A DNA stretch of 64,000 nt, taken from Nocardia sp. BSTN01 (lineage in GTDB: Bacteria; Actinomycetota; Actinomycetes; Mycobacteriales; Mycobacteriaceae). Within the stretch, counting starts at the first letter, position 1, and the number at the start of each line of letters is the position of its first letter. Both the position numbers and the translations under genes were made by a program. Location of the stretch: positions 28,611-92,610 of the forward strand of contig NZ_JADKYP010000024.1 of the NCBI RefSeq assembly GCF_015354405.1, in the 5' to 3' direction. A model generated the notes under the pieces. The model was not told where the DNA came from. It saw nothing but the letters and a program-made list of their open reading frames with translations, and did no database searches. Shown piece by piece: positions 24,440-32,937 of the stretch.

Positions 24440-25249
24440 TTATTCGGTGGACGTGGATGCGCCGACGGCGTCGGCGAGGTTGTCGAGGACTGCGGCCCAA
24501 CCGGTTTCGATTCCGGCGATGAACGCGACCGCGTCGACGGTGGTGTCGGTGATGGTCAAGGCCACGTGCAGCCGGGTTCCCTCGGCGGTCTCGGTGAGAG
24601 TGAGGGTGTAGCGGCCGGTGAAGGCCACCGCGCCCGCGGCATCCAGGACGGACAGATCGAAGACCAGGTGCTCGTTCTTCTCCGCTGCCAGCACCCGCCC
24701 CTGCGAGCGATACCGCTGCCCCTCGGGATCGCGATAGTCCAGCGCCACCCGCCCGCCGGGTGTGGGCTCGAGTAGGCATTCGGTGATGCGCATCGGCGCC
24801 GGCGCCCACCAGGCCGCCAGCAGATCCGGATCGACCCAGTGCCGCCACACGGCGTCACGCGGCGCGGACACCAGGCGCTCGAAGCTGAACGTCCGCCCGT
24901 CCGCCCATCGATCCTGCTGCGCCGCAGCGGTTTCCGCGTCGATCGCCGCGCGATACCGGGCAACCACATCCCGCTCACCGGCATGCGCCTCGACGGTCTC
25001 CGCCACCTCACACAGCCGCCGCCCCAGCTCACGCAACGGTCCCACCTCGAGGGCGTACACCCGCCGCTGCCCCAACGGGAAGACGGTGACCACCCCCGCC
25101 CGCGCCAACGTCTGCAGATGTTTGGTCGTCTGCGGCTGCCGCAACCCGGTCGCCTCCGCCAACTCCCCCACCGAGCGAGGCCGCTCGGCCAGCAGCTCGA
25201 CGATCCGCCACCGCGAACCGTCGCCCAAGGCGGAGAAGATCTGATCCAT
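24440..25249 (-). CDS. ArsR-type HTH fused to SRPBCC (AHSA1) domain
   Basis: 269 aa. Residues 1-85 are an ArsR winged helix (MDQIFSALGDGSRWRIVELL, LRQPQTTKHLQTLARAGVV). Residues 110-265 are an Activator of Hsp90 ATPase-like SRPBCC domain (VSAPRDAVWRHWVDPDLLAA, LTLTETAEGTRLHVALTI). This fusion is a known actinobacterial design in which the SRPBCC cup may sense a hydrophobic ligand. The ArsR lacks obvious metal Cys motifs. It is followed by the DHFR-like gene and likely represses its own operon through the palindrome upstream. Confidence 0.88.
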   Translation of the reverse strand: MDQIFSALGDGSRWRIVELLAERPRSVGELAEATGLRQPQTTKHLQTLARAGVVTVFPLGQRRVYALEVGPLRELGRRLCEVAETVEAHAGERDVVARYRAAIDAETAAAQQDRWADGRTFSFERLVSAPRDAVWRHWVDPDLLAAWWAPAPMRITECLLEPTPGGRVALDYRDPEGQRYRSQGRVLAAEKNEHLVFDLSVLDAAGAVAFTGRYTLTLTETAEGTRLHVALTITDTTVDAVAFIAGIETGWAAVLDNLADAVGASTSTE

Positions 25250-25270
25250 GAGCTAAGTATTCATCTAAGA

Positions 25271-25294
25271 GAATATTCCTGTCAAGGAATATCT
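25271..25294. promoter_or_regulatory. ArsR operator candidate
   Basis: ATATTCCT (25273-25280) and AGGAATAT (25285-25292) form a perfect palindrome around GTCA, 22 nt upstream of the ArsR-SRPBCC start. The imperfect AT-rich palindrome is typical of ArsR sites. Confidence 0.6.
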
Positions 25295-25422
25295 TGGTCG
25301 TCGCGGTGCCGACCTGCCCCGAACGTGCGAAAGATGCGCCGATGACCGTGCGTGCGAGGCCCATCGTTCGGCCGGCTGTCTTGTAGCGTTGCCCGCTGAC
25401 GGTGAAGGAACGGGGAGTTGTC

Positions 25423-26619
25423 ATGAAACGCAGAGGTTTACGACAGCAGTTCGCAGCCGTCGCGGCCGCGACGATGGCCTCCACCGTGCCTGTCGGCGCA
25501 GCGCAAGCAGCCCCTTCGGAGCGCCCTGTGGTGGTCACGCTGCCGGCTCCGACGGGCAATTATCCGGTCGGCGTGAGTGATTGGTATCTGGACGATGCCG
25601 ACCGCGCGGATCCGTGGACGTCGGGCCGCCGTGAACTGATGGTGCAAATCTGGTATCCGGCCGCTGACGGGTCGACGGGACCGACCGCGGAATGGATGCC
25701 CCCCGGCGGCCGAGAAGAACAAGCCGAGTACCTCACTGAACTCGGAGTCCCCTCCGGCAGTTGGACTCTCGCGCACAGTCACAGCCTGCGGGACGCGCCG
25801 GCCCGCGCTGACGGAAAGCCGTTTCCGGTGCTTCTGAATTCACCCGGTATGGACGATACGACCGGATGGAGCACCGCTCAGGCCGAAGACCTCGCCAGCC
25901 ACGGCTACATCGTGGTCGCGATCAACCACACCCACGAAGCGTTCGCGGTTCAGTTTCCCGATGGACGCACCGAACATACTCGGGTGCCGCTGGATTCCCC
26001 GCAACACATCCTCCCCGACGTGCTCCTGCCGACCAGAGTCGCCGATACGCGATTCGTCCTCGACCGGCTGGCCGCGGTCGCCCGGCAGCCCGGTCACACT
26101 GAACTTCCCCAGCATCTGGCCGAGGATCTCGACCTGTCGAAGGTGGGGATGTTCGGTCACTCACTGGGCGGGTCGACGACCGCGCAGGCCATGCACGACG
26201 ACACCCGTATCCGTGCCGGTGTCGATCTGGATGGGCCGATTCTGGGCTCGGTCGCCGCTGACGGACTCGACCGGCCGCTGCTGATGCTGGCCAGCGACAC
26301 CTCACCCTGGTTCGGGAATCCGGGCTGGGAGCCGCGCTGGGAAACCAACACCGGGATGAAGATTCCGCTGCGCATCGCAGGAACCCGACACATGTCGCTG
26401 TGCGACCAGCAGATCATCCTGCCGCAACTGTCCGCGCCCGGCCTGCTCGAGCCCGCCGAGAAGGCCCGAGCGGTCGGCACGATAGACGCAAGTCGTTCCC
26501 TCGACCTGCAACGGGCAACCCTGCTCGCCTACTTCGACATCAACTTCAGCCGTGCCGGCGCCGACGTCCCCCGAATGCTCGCCAGACTTGCTCAGCCGGA
26601 AATTCTCCCTCACCCGTGA
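25423..26619 (+). CDS. Secreted alpha/beta hydrolase (PAF acetylhydrolase-like)
   Basis: 398 aa from ATG 25423 with GGGGAG upstream. A signal peptide (residues 1-30, VAAATMASTVPVGAAQAA) is followed by the platelet-activating-factor acetylhydrolase layout: ELMVQIWYPAADGS, KPFPVLLNSPGMDDTTGW, SHGYIVVAINHTHE and the nucleophile elbow MFGHSLGGSTTAQA (Ser247). His in GTRHMSLCD completes the triad. It is expected to cleave short ester bonds in secreted or surface lipids. Confidence 0.82.
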   Translation: MKRRGLRQQFAAVAAATMASTVPVGAAQAAPSERPVVVTLPAPTGNYPVGVSDWYLDDADRADPWTSGRRELMVQIWYPAADGSTGPTAEWMPPGGREEQAEYLTELGVPSGSWTLAHSHSLRDAPARADGKPFPVLLNSPGMDDTTGWSTAQAEDLASHGYIVVAINHTHEAFAVQFPDGRTEHTRVPLDSPQHILPDVLLPTRVADTRFVLDRLAAVARQPGHTELPQHLAEDLDLSKVGMFGHSLGGSTTAQAMHDDTRIRAGVDLDGPILGSVAADGLDRPLLMLASDTSPWFGNPGWEPRWETNTGMKIPLRIAGTRHMSLCDQQIILPQLSAPGLLEPAEKARAVGTIDASRSLDLQRATLLAYFDINFSRAGADVPRMLARLAQPEILPHP

Positions 26620-26717
26620 AAACGGCCGATAGGGTTGGCGCCCAGGAAAGTTCTGTCGGACCTCTCTCGTATGTTCGCTTCGGAACCGGCATGGTGTCGG
26701 GCGCGTGAAGGAGTGAT

Positions 26718-27080
26718 ATGGACGGCGGCTGTCTCTGCGGCAATATCCGGTTCTCCGCGTCCGGCGACCCGGATTTTCCACACCTGTGCTCGTGCGAGCA
26801 CTGTCAGCGGCTCTCGGGTGCGCCGGTGATGTCGTGGGTGTCCTTCCCGGAGAACGGTTTCGAGTGGATCGGTCCGGGTGGTGAGCCGACCTGGTTCGAG
26901 ACGTTCCCGCGGATCTGCCGCGGGTTCTGTCCGAAGTGCGGTTCCTCGATCGCGTCCAAGGGCGATGAAGCCGGCCTGGTGGGCGTCACGATCACGGCGT
27001 TGGACGATCACTCCGGGCTGATTCCGGTCAAGCAGAGCTTTGCGCACAACGCCGTTCCGTGGTTGGCGCCGTTGAGTTGA
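26718..27080 (+). CDS. GFA family zinc protein (Gfa/centromere protein V-like)
   Basis: 120 aa from ATG 26718 with AAGGAG at 26707-26712. The zinc-binding pattern is complete: C5 and C7 (GGCLCGNIRF), C24, C26 and C29 (CSCEHCQRLSG), C71 and C74 (GFCPKCGSS). The family was named after a glutathione-dependent formaldehyde-activating enzyme, but most members have no proved activity. It follows the secreted hydrolase by 98 nt. Confidence 0.88.
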   Translation: MDGGCLCGNIRFSASGDPDFPHLCSCEHCQRLSGAPVMSWVSFPENGFEWIGPGGEPTWFETFPRICRGFCPKCGSSIASKGDEAGLVGVTITALDDHSGLIPVKQSFAHNAVPWLAPLS

Positions 27081-27171
27081 GACCGGTCTTGCGGGGCAGG
27101 CCCTGCGAACTGTCCCGCAGAGTCTTTCTCAGCCGCCGCTGCGGGTCGATGCGCGAAACAGTTGGTCGGCT

Positions 27172-27771
27172 TCAGTTTTGGGCAGCGTGGTCGAAAGCTC
27201 GGGCGTAGATTTCATCGATGATCGGGTTCTTGGCCAGGTTGTAGTCGGCCGGGGTGTCTGCGGTCTTCGCGGCGAGGTCGCGCTTGGCGGTTCCATAGAG
27301 GTCCCGGTCGCCGGGGTGGGTGCGAAGCCAGTCCCGGAAGACCAGATGCCGGATGTGCTCGGGCGCGTTCGGGCCGAAGACGTGGAGATTCACTGCCGGG
27401 GCGGTGCGGGTGAGCATGCGGTGCTGATGCCAGAACGGCTCCCGCAGAACCAGGCGGAATCCGGCGCGTTCGAGGTGGGGAACATAGGTGGCCTCGTCGG
27501 CGGAGTCGGCCACGATGAGGTCGATGTCGATGATCGGTTTGGCGGCCAGGCCGGGGACTGCGGTACTGCCGACATGCTCGATGGTGATCCGTTGACCGGC
27601 AAGAACTTCCCGGATCGCGTCCGCTTGCTCGTCGAACATTCGCGGCCAGCGCGGGTCGTATGGGACGAGAACGACAGGTTCGATCGCCGGGGGAGTCCCA
27701 GCGACCCACGCGGTGGCCATCTGTTCCGGGGTACTGCACAGCCGTTGAGTTACCTCGGGCGGAAACGGCAC
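27172..27771 (-). CDS. GrpB family nucleotidyltransferase-like protein
   Basis: 199 aa from GTG 27771 (AGGAGG at 27783-27788); GTG 27780 is too close to that site. The GrpB/DUF2 pattern is clear: VLVPYDPRWPRMFDEQADAI, ITIEHVGSTAVPGLAAKPII with the GS...D motif of the nucleotidyltransferase fold, then LHVFGPNAPEHIRHLVFRDW. The family adopts a minimal nucleotidyltransferase fold; its role is not known. Confidence 0.85.
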   Translation of the reverse strand: MPFPPEVTQRLCSTPEQMATAWVAGTPPAIEPVVLVPYDPRWPRMFDEQADAIREVLAGQRITIEHVGSTAVPGLAAKPIIDIDLIVADSADEATYVPHLERAGFRLVLREPFWHQHRMLTRTAPAVNLHVFGPNAPEHIRHLVFRDWLRTHPGDRDLYGTAKRDLAAKTADTPADYNLAKNPIIDEIYARAFDHAAQN

Positions 27772-27889
27772 GGTAGACACACCTCCTGGTACCGGACAAC
27801 AAGTTCTCGAACGTACCTTGCCGCGGACGGTGTGGTGCGATGCGCTGCGCCGGGTTCGGCGGCAGCGCTCGCCGCGAACGGTTTTCGAA

Positions 27890-28756
27890 TCACCGGTGGG
27901 TGTCGAGTACCTCTCGCAACCGCTGTGCGAATGGCTCCGGCTGCCCCGCGTAGCCGACGTCACCGCCGACGAAACCGCTGTGATGGCTGGGGAATACGGT
28001 CGGTTGCTGTCCGAGGAGGGTGGCTGTGGCTGCTGCGGTGCGGCCGGTGAGGACGTTGCCCGTCTCCTCGCCGACGGCGATGAGGATGTGGGTGGGGGCC
28101 GCCGTCAATGCGGGGGCGTCGGGGACGTAACCGCTGACCGCCCAGGATCGGTCCGAGACCAGCGGGTCGTCGCGGGAACCGTCGTCCTCGGTGGGCATTC
28201 CGAACTGTGCCGGGTCGGGGGTGGGGAGGGCGAAGAAGTCCTCGGTGAATTCGCCCTGCCACGATGCCATCGCGATGAATGCCGCCATACCGGCGCCGAA
28301 TCCCTTGGCCTCGTATACATCTCGCACGCCGATCTGTGCGCGGCGGACCGCTTCCGCATCGGGCAGCACCGGCAGGATCGGCGGTTCGTGCGCGACGAGG
28401 GTGGTCACGTCGCCGGGGTGGGCGGCGACCAGGGCCAGGGCGGTCACGGCTCCGCCGCTGCTGGCGAAGATCTCCACGGGGCCGCCGATGCGCTCGATGA
28501 GCGCGTGCAGATCCCCGGCCTGCACGACGGGCGAATTGTCGGTCCGCCCGTCCTTGCGCACGCTGCGCCCCAGCCCGCGTGGGTCGTAGGTGATCACGGT
28601 GCGGTCGGGGAAGTAGGAGGCCAGGGTGGCGAAACCGTCGGCCGTCATCGGCTGGCCGACCATGAGCAGTGGTGCCCGGCCGTCGGCGGTGGGCAGCGGA
28701 CCGCGGACGTCGTAGGTGAGATCGGCCTCGGGGGTGCTGAGGATTTCTGTCTGCAT
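27890..28756 (-). CDS. Alpha/beta fold hydrolase
   Basis: 288 aa from ATG 28756. Layout: LMVGQPMTADGFATLASYFP, TVITYDPRGLGRSVRKDGRT, the nucleophile elbow EIFASSGGAVTAL (Ser100) and a C-terminal His in PSHHSGFVGGD. It is a standard esterase or lactonase-like member of unknown substrate. It starts 4 nt after the stop of the dienelactone-hydrolase gene, so the two are co-transcribed and probably answer to the WYL regulator at 29724. Confidence 0.83.
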   Translation of the reverse strand: MQTEILSTPEADLTYDVRGPLPTADGRAPLLMVGQPMTADGFATLASYFPDRTVITYDPRGLGRSVRKDGRTDNSPVVQAGDLHALIERIGGPVEIFASSGGAVTALALVAAHPGDVTTLVAHEPPILPVLPDAEAVRRAQIGVRDVYEAKGFGAGMAAFIAMASWQGEFTEDFFALPTPDPAQFGMPTEDDGSRDDPLVSDRSWAVSGYVPDAPALTAAPTHILIAVGEETGNVLTGRTAAATATLLGQQPTVFPSHHSGFVGGDVGYAGQPEPFAQRLREVLDTHR

Positions 28757-28760
28757 GCTT

Positions 28761-29567
28761 CTAGGACGAGGCGGGTGCCGGAAATTCATCGGGCACCGAT
28801 CCCAATTTCGCGGCGAACAGTGCGGTCACGCGCTGCCAGGAATCGGCCGCGGCCGCCGCGTCGTGCACGGGACGTCCGGGGAAGAAGTAGGCGTGCTGCG
28901 CACCGGGGTAGACGACCAGTTCGTAATCCGCCCCCGACTGCGCGAGGGCGGCGTCGATAGCGGCGCGCTGTTCGGCGTCGATCACATGGTCGCGCTCGGC
29001 GAGCAGGAGCAGCAGCCGGGTACCGCGTTCGACGATCGACGAGGTGTGGGCGAGCAGCGGATCCGGGATGCTCAACGCGGTACCGGCGAGCGGCAACCAG
29101 CCGGGGTAGAAGATCGCCGCGGCGTCCAGGTCCAGTCTGGTCGCGGCGAAGTAGGTGATGTGCCCGCCGAGGCTGAAACCCAGCGCGCCGGTGGTGTCGC
29201 CGCCCTCACCCTGTGCGCGCGCGAAGGCCACGGCCGCGCGCAGATCCGCCTCCACGCCGTCGCGGGTGAGCGTGCCGAGCAGTTCGAAGGCCCGCGCCCG
29301 GTTCTCGTCGGATTCGGCCAGTCCGGCAGCGGTCTCCGGTCCGCACCGGTGATACAGATTCGCGACCACCGCCACATATCCCAGCGCGGCCACCCGGTCG
29401 GCCACCGCCCGCACTTCGGCTGTCAGACCCCACAGTTCGGCGCCGACCAGCACCACCGGCAACCGGCCGCCGCGCGCCGGTCGTGCCAGATAGACGGCCA
29501 TCGGTGAACCGTCGACTTCGACCTCGGCATGCCGGCCCACGATTTCCTCGGTCAATTCAGCCTCCAC
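28761..29567 (-). CDS. Dienelactone hydrolase family protein
   Basis: 268 aa. The domain is complete: LPVVLVGAELWGLTAEVRAV, the elbow GALGFSLGGHITYF (nucleophile Ser132 where classical dienelactone hydrolase has Cys), D193 in AERDHVID and H225 in PGAQHAYFF. It acts on ester or lactone bonds of small substrates. It is first in a two-gene operon with the hydrolase at 27890, divergent from a WYL-domain regulator. Confidence 0.85.
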   Translation of the reverse strand: MEAELTEEIVGRHAEVEVDGSPMAVYLARPARGGRLPVVLVGAELWGLTAEVRAVADRVAALGYVAVVANLYHRCGPETAAGLAESDENRARAFELLGTLTRDGVEADLRAAVAFARAQGEGGDTTGALGFSLGGHITYFAATRLDLDAAAIFYPGWLPLAGTALSIPDPLLAHTSSIVERGTRLLLLLAERDHVIDAEQRAAIDAALAQSGADYELVVYPGAQHAYFFPGRPVHDAAAAADSWQRVTALFAAKLGSVPDEFPAPASS

Positions 29568-29723
29568 TGTGCCGCGACCTGCCGATCAGGTTGCGCCCCA
29601 GGCATTCTGCCGCAGTCCGGCCGCTGTCCCCAGTGATGAATCGGCGACGTGGCGGACCACGCGCTCGGCGAGCGGTGCGTATAACGGTCGGAAACTGTCC
29701 TAGTTCTGCGGGAGAATGGACCG

Positions 29724-30704
29724 GTGACCGATACGACGCAGCGCCTGCTCACCCTCCTGTCGCTGCTGCAGACACCGCGCGAATGGTCGGGGAGTGAGCT
29801 CTCGCAGCGACTGGGCGTCAGCCCCCGGACCGTGCGCCGCGATATCGATCGGCTGCGCGAACTCGACTATCCGGTGCAGGCGACGATGGGTGTGTACGGC
29901 GGATATCGGCTGGCGGCGGGGACGGCGATGCCGCCGCTGCTGCTCGACGACCACGAGGCGGTGTCCACCGCGATCGGGCTGCGGACGGTCGCCGCGCATG
30001 CGTTGCCCGGTGCGGACGAGGCGGCGGTGCGAGCGCTGGCCAAACTCGAACAGGTGCTCCCCGCCCGGCTGCGGGCCCGCGTGCGCTCGGTGAGCGCGGC
30101 CACCGAAACCCTTGCCGCCGAATCGGATTCGCCGGTCGACACCGCCGTGTTGACGGTGCTGGCGGCCGCCATCGGCGGTAGGGAACAACTGCGCTTCGGT
30201 TACGTCTCGAACTCCGGTGCGCGGACCCGGCGACTGGTCGACCCGCATCGCCTGGTCGCCGCGGGACAGCGCTGGTATCTGGTCGCCTTCGATCGCGAGC
30301 GCGACGATTGGCGGATCTTCCGGATCGATCGCATCGAGAATCCGCAGCCGATCGGCTTGCGCACCGAAGCACGGGAATTGCCCGCCGAGGACGCGGCCAC
30401 CTACGTACGCGATTCGTTGTATTCGATGGCGCCGGTGTACCGCGCGGAGGTGACCGTGTTCGCCGCGGCGGCCACCGTCCGCGCCACCGCGAGTGCGCTC
30501 GGCGAGATCGAGGACGTCGACGAGCACACCTGCCGACTGCGCACCGAGGCTGACACCGTGCAATGGCTCGTCGTGCGACTGCTGCGGCTCGGCCACGACT
30601 TCCGCGTCGACTCCCCGCCCGAGCTCGCCGATCATGTCCGCGAACTCGGCGGCCGTTTGCAGCGCGCCGCACCCGCGCGTTCGGGGGCGAAAAAGCTACG
30701 GTGA
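29724..30704 (+). CDS. YafY-type HTH regulator with WYL domain
   Basis: 326 aa from GTG 29724 with GGGAG at 29710-29714. Residues 5-60 are an HTH_11 (TTQRLLTLLSLLQTPREW, LGVSPRTVRRDIDRLRELDY). Residues 140-300 are the WYL domain (LRFGYVSNSGARTRRLVDPH, RLVAAGQRWYLVAFDRERDD). WYL proteins bind nucleotides or small ligands and control nearby genes. The divergent hydrolase operon is the likely target. Confidence 0.88.
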   Translation: MTDTTQRLLTLLSLLQTPREWSGSELSQRLGVSPRTVRRDIDRLRELDYPVQATMGVYGGYRLAAGTAMPPLLLDDHEAVSTAIGLRTVAAHALPGADEAAVRALAKLEQVLPARLRARVRSVSAATETLAAESDSPVDTAVLTVLAAAIGGREQLRFGYVSNSGARTRRLVDPHRLVAAGQRWYLVAFDRERDDWRIFRIDRIENPQPIGLRTEARELPAEDAATYVRDSLYSMAPVYRAEVTVFAAAATVRATASALGEIEDVDEHTCRLRTEADTVQWLVVRLLRLGHDFRVDSPPELADHVRELGGRLQRAAPARSGAKKLR

Positions 30705-30760
30705 CCGGATATACGCAATTTCTCAGCAAGCTGTACCGGAATACTCGAGGAGAACTGGTT

Positions 30761-31387
30761 ATGCGTCGACTGAGTGTCACCCGTCGTCTCACCGCGGCAG
30801 CGGCGGCAGCCGCGGCGGCGTCCGTGGTCTTCGCCGGTCCCGTCGCGGCGGAACCTACCGCCGTGGACTGGTCCGCGGCGACCACGCATCTGCGTGCGGC
30901 GGTGGCCGGGAATCCGGCGGCCGAACAGGCCATCGACCGGCTGCTCGCCGCCGGTCCGGCCGTCGAGCAGGCGGCTCTGCCCGCCCAGCCGTTCCAGATT
31001 CCCGCCCAATCCGACATCGGACGCGGCACCGGCCCCGGCGTCTACGGGTCCGGAATCGCGTTGAACTACGACGGTTTCCGCCTCGGCTTCTTCGGTGGCC
31101 CGGGCACCATCGCCCCGAACCAGGCCGGGGCGAATCTGCAGGTCGTCTGGTACAACATGTCGAACGGGCGCAGCGGCACCCAAACCCTGCTCGAACACAA
31201 CGACGTGCCGGTGGACACCACCATCCGCACGCCGGTCTTCGATCCGGGGGCGGGCATGGTCGTGGCCGCGGTGTACGGGACGCTCTGGCACCGGTGGCCG
31301 GTCCCGGTTTCCGATGCCAACCCGGACGGTTTCCAGTACCAGCTGGGCACCATCTCCGTCCCGTCGTTCGGCGCCTTCTACAACTGA
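30761..31387 (+). CDS. Secreted hypothetical protein
   Basis: 208 aa from ATG 30761 with GAGGAGAAC upstream. A signal peptide (RLTAAAAAAAAASVVFAGPVAA, cleaved near AEP) is followed by a helical, Ala-rich section and a C-terminal beta-rich part (YGSGIALNYDGFRLGFFG, VVWYNMSNGRSGTQTLLEHN). I do not recognise the family. It resembles small exported Nocardia/Rhodococcus proteins with no known role. A shared hairpin separates it from the M56 gene. Confidence 0.7.
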   Translation: MRRLSVTRRLTAAAAAAAAASVVFAGPVAAEPTAVDWSAATTHLRAAVAGNPAAEQAIDRLLAAGPAVEQAALPAQPFQIPAQSDIGRGTGPGVYGSGIALNYDGFRLGFFGGPGTIAPNQAGANLQVVWYNMSNGRSGTQTLLEHNDVPVDTTIRTPVFDPGAGMVVAAVYGTLWHRWPVPVSDANPDGFQYQLGTISVPSFGAFYN

Positions 31388-31405
31388 GCGGACGACAGTG
31401 CGCGG

Positions 31406-31428
31406 GACCGGTTCGCAGCGAACCGGTC
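31406..31428. terminator. Terminator between convergent genes
   Basis: GACCGGTTCGC (31406-31416) and GCGAACCGGTC (31418-31428) form an 11-bp palindromic stem between the stop of the secreted protein and the stop of the M56 gene. Confidence 0.75.
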
Positions 31429-31439
31429 TCGTCGCTGTT

Positions 31440-32435
31440 TCAGTGGATGAACGGCAGACAGCTTGCCATCCCGAAGTGCACCAGCAGATATCCGGACGCC
31501 GGTACCGCGGCGACGAGAGCCGCGAACAGCGCGAGCGAAATCCCGCGCCCGGCCTGCCGCGTACGCGAGTCGGCGCGCACCAGCCGGTGCACCCGGTCGG
31601 CGACGGCGAGTGTGCTGGTGCCCAGCGCGGTATCCGGTAGCAGCGAGCGGATCTCGGCATCGCCGGTCGCTCCCGACAGCGTGAGCAGCGCGGTGAGTAC
31701 GGCCGTGCGACTGTGGCGCCCGGCGGCGCGGTCGTCGGCGCACATTTCCAGCAGCTGGGCGATGCGGTCGTCGGCCGCCGCGAACAGCGGAATGCGCGGC
31801 AGCGTTGTGGTCAGTGCCCGGGTCGAGGCCCGGATCAGATGATGCCGCCCGGCCAGGTGCGCGTCCTCGTGGGCGAGCACCGCCGCCAGCTGCGGCCGAT
31901 CCAGCGCGGCCACCGCGGCGCTGGTCACCACGACCGTCCCCGGTCGCCCCGCCACACAGTAGGCCGCCCGTTGCGGCGCATCGATGACCACCGCCGCGGC
32001 CGCACCGGACTCGTCGTCGAGTCGCCGCCCGACGAGCGATGCCGATCGGGCGTGCCGGGCGCTGCTGCGCCCCGCGCGCACCACCGCACCGATCACCCGG
32101 ACGCCCCGCACCGCGACGAATCCGGTCAGCGCGAGCGCCGAGATCAGCGCCGCGAACTGCGCGACCGGACCGTGGCTGCCGTCGGCGGTCGCGTGCACGG
32201 CCACCACACAGTCGTCGAACAGGTGGGCCATCGGCAGATCCCAGGTGTGGGCGACCTGCACGGCCAGAGCCACCGCGGCGGCCGCCCACGCGCCGAGGAC
32301 GGCGGCGATCGCGGTCAGCCAGGCCAGCACCCCGAGCGCCGGGACACTGCCGTGTGCGGTGAGCCGGGTCAGGATCGGCGGCCCAAGAACGCAGACCAGT
32401 GCCGAATAACCCAGCAGGCACAGCGCGAGGGTCAC
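31440..32435 (-). CDS. M56 family metallopeptidase (BlaR1-like membrane protease)
   Basis: 331 aa from GTG 32435, which overlaps the stop of the BlaI gene (GTGA). Three N-terminal transmembrane helices and one C-terminal helix flank a cytoplasmic zinc-protease part with HEDAH (189-193) in LAAVLAHEDAHLAGRHHL. There is no extracellular penicillin-binding sensor domain. By analogy with BlaR1/MecR1 it would cut the partner BlaI repressor. The signal is unknown. Confidence 0.85.
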   Translation of the reverse strand: MTLALCLLGYSALVCVLGPPILTRLTAHGSVPALGVLAWLTAIAAVLGAWAAAAVALAVQVAHTWDLPMAHLFDDCVVAVHATADGSHGPVAQFAALISALALTGFVAVRGVRVIGAVVRAGRSSARHARSASLVGRRLDDESGAAAAVVIDAPQRAAYCVAGRPGTVVVTSAAVAALDRPQLAAVLAHEDAHLAGRHHLIRASTRALTTTLPRIPLFAAADDRIAQLLEMCADDRAAGRHSRTAVLTALLTLSGATGDAEIRSLLPDTALGTSTLAVADRVHRLVRADSRTRQAGRGISLALFAALVAAVPASGYLLVHFGMASCLPFIH

Positions 32436-32830
32436 TCGGCGACCTCGCTGCCCGGCTGCTCGGTGTGGGCGTTGCGGGATTTCGCGCGGCGCAGCACCTT
32501 GCGCAGTGCGGCCGTGTCGTCGTCGGAGATCTGCTCGACGAAATGGGCCAGAACCAGATCGGAGCGGCCGCCGCCGAGTGCCTCGCGCATCAGCTGGGCG
32601 CTGTACTGTTCGCGGCTCAGGCGCGCTCGATAGCGATAGGCCTTGCCGTCGCGTTCGCGTTCCAGCCAGCCCTTGCGGTGCAGATTGTCCATGGTGGTCA
32701 TGACCGTGGTGTAGGCGATTTCCCGGCTGCGCAGCAGATCCTCGAACACGGTCCGCACGGTGATGGTGTCGGGAGCGGACCAGATGCGGTCCATCACCAC
32801 CGCCTCCAGATCCCCGAAACGATGTGCCAT
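32432..32830 (-). CDS. BlaI/MecI/CopY family repressor
   Basis: 132 aa. The winged helix is typical: FGDLEAVVMDRIWSAPDTIT, AYTTVMTTMDNLHRKGWLER and the ERDGKAYRYRARLSREQYSA wing. It is translationally coupled with the M56 protease. Regulated genes are probably this operon and perhaps envelope or respiration genes elsewhere, as for BlaI of mycobacteria. Confidence 0.88.
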   Translation of the reverse strand: MAHRFGDLEAVVMDRIWSAPDTITVRTVFEDLLRSREIAYTTVMTTMDNLHRKGWLERERDGKAYRYRARLSREQYSAQLMREALGGGRSDLVLAHFVEQISDDDTAALRKVLRRAKSRNAHTEQPGSEVAE

Positions 32831-32849
32831 CGCACCTCTCCACCATCGA

Positions 32850-32870
32850 CTACGTACCGGGATAGTACCC
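32850..32870 (-). promoter_or_regulatory. Promoter/operator candidate of the blaI-M56 operon
   Basis: On the minus strand TACTAT (32862-32867) fits a -10 box about 32 nt before the BlaI ATG. It is embedded in a partial dyad (ACTA...TAGT and GTAC...GTAC) on which BlaI could sit. The -35 is weak. Confidence 0.35.
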
Positions 32871-32891
32871 ATTCCCAGCCCTCGGGAACGG

Positions 32892-32922
32892 CTGTGGCCC
32901 CGTCGCAACGACGGGGCCACAG
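32892..32922. terminator. Terminator of the secreted protein gene at 32938
   Basis: CTGTGGCCCCGTCG (32892-32905) and CGACGGGGCCACAG (32909-32922) form a perfect 14-bp stem with a CAA loop, 15 nt after the stop of the minus-strand gene. Confidence 0.8.
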
Positions 32923-32937
32923 GGAGGAGAGCCGATT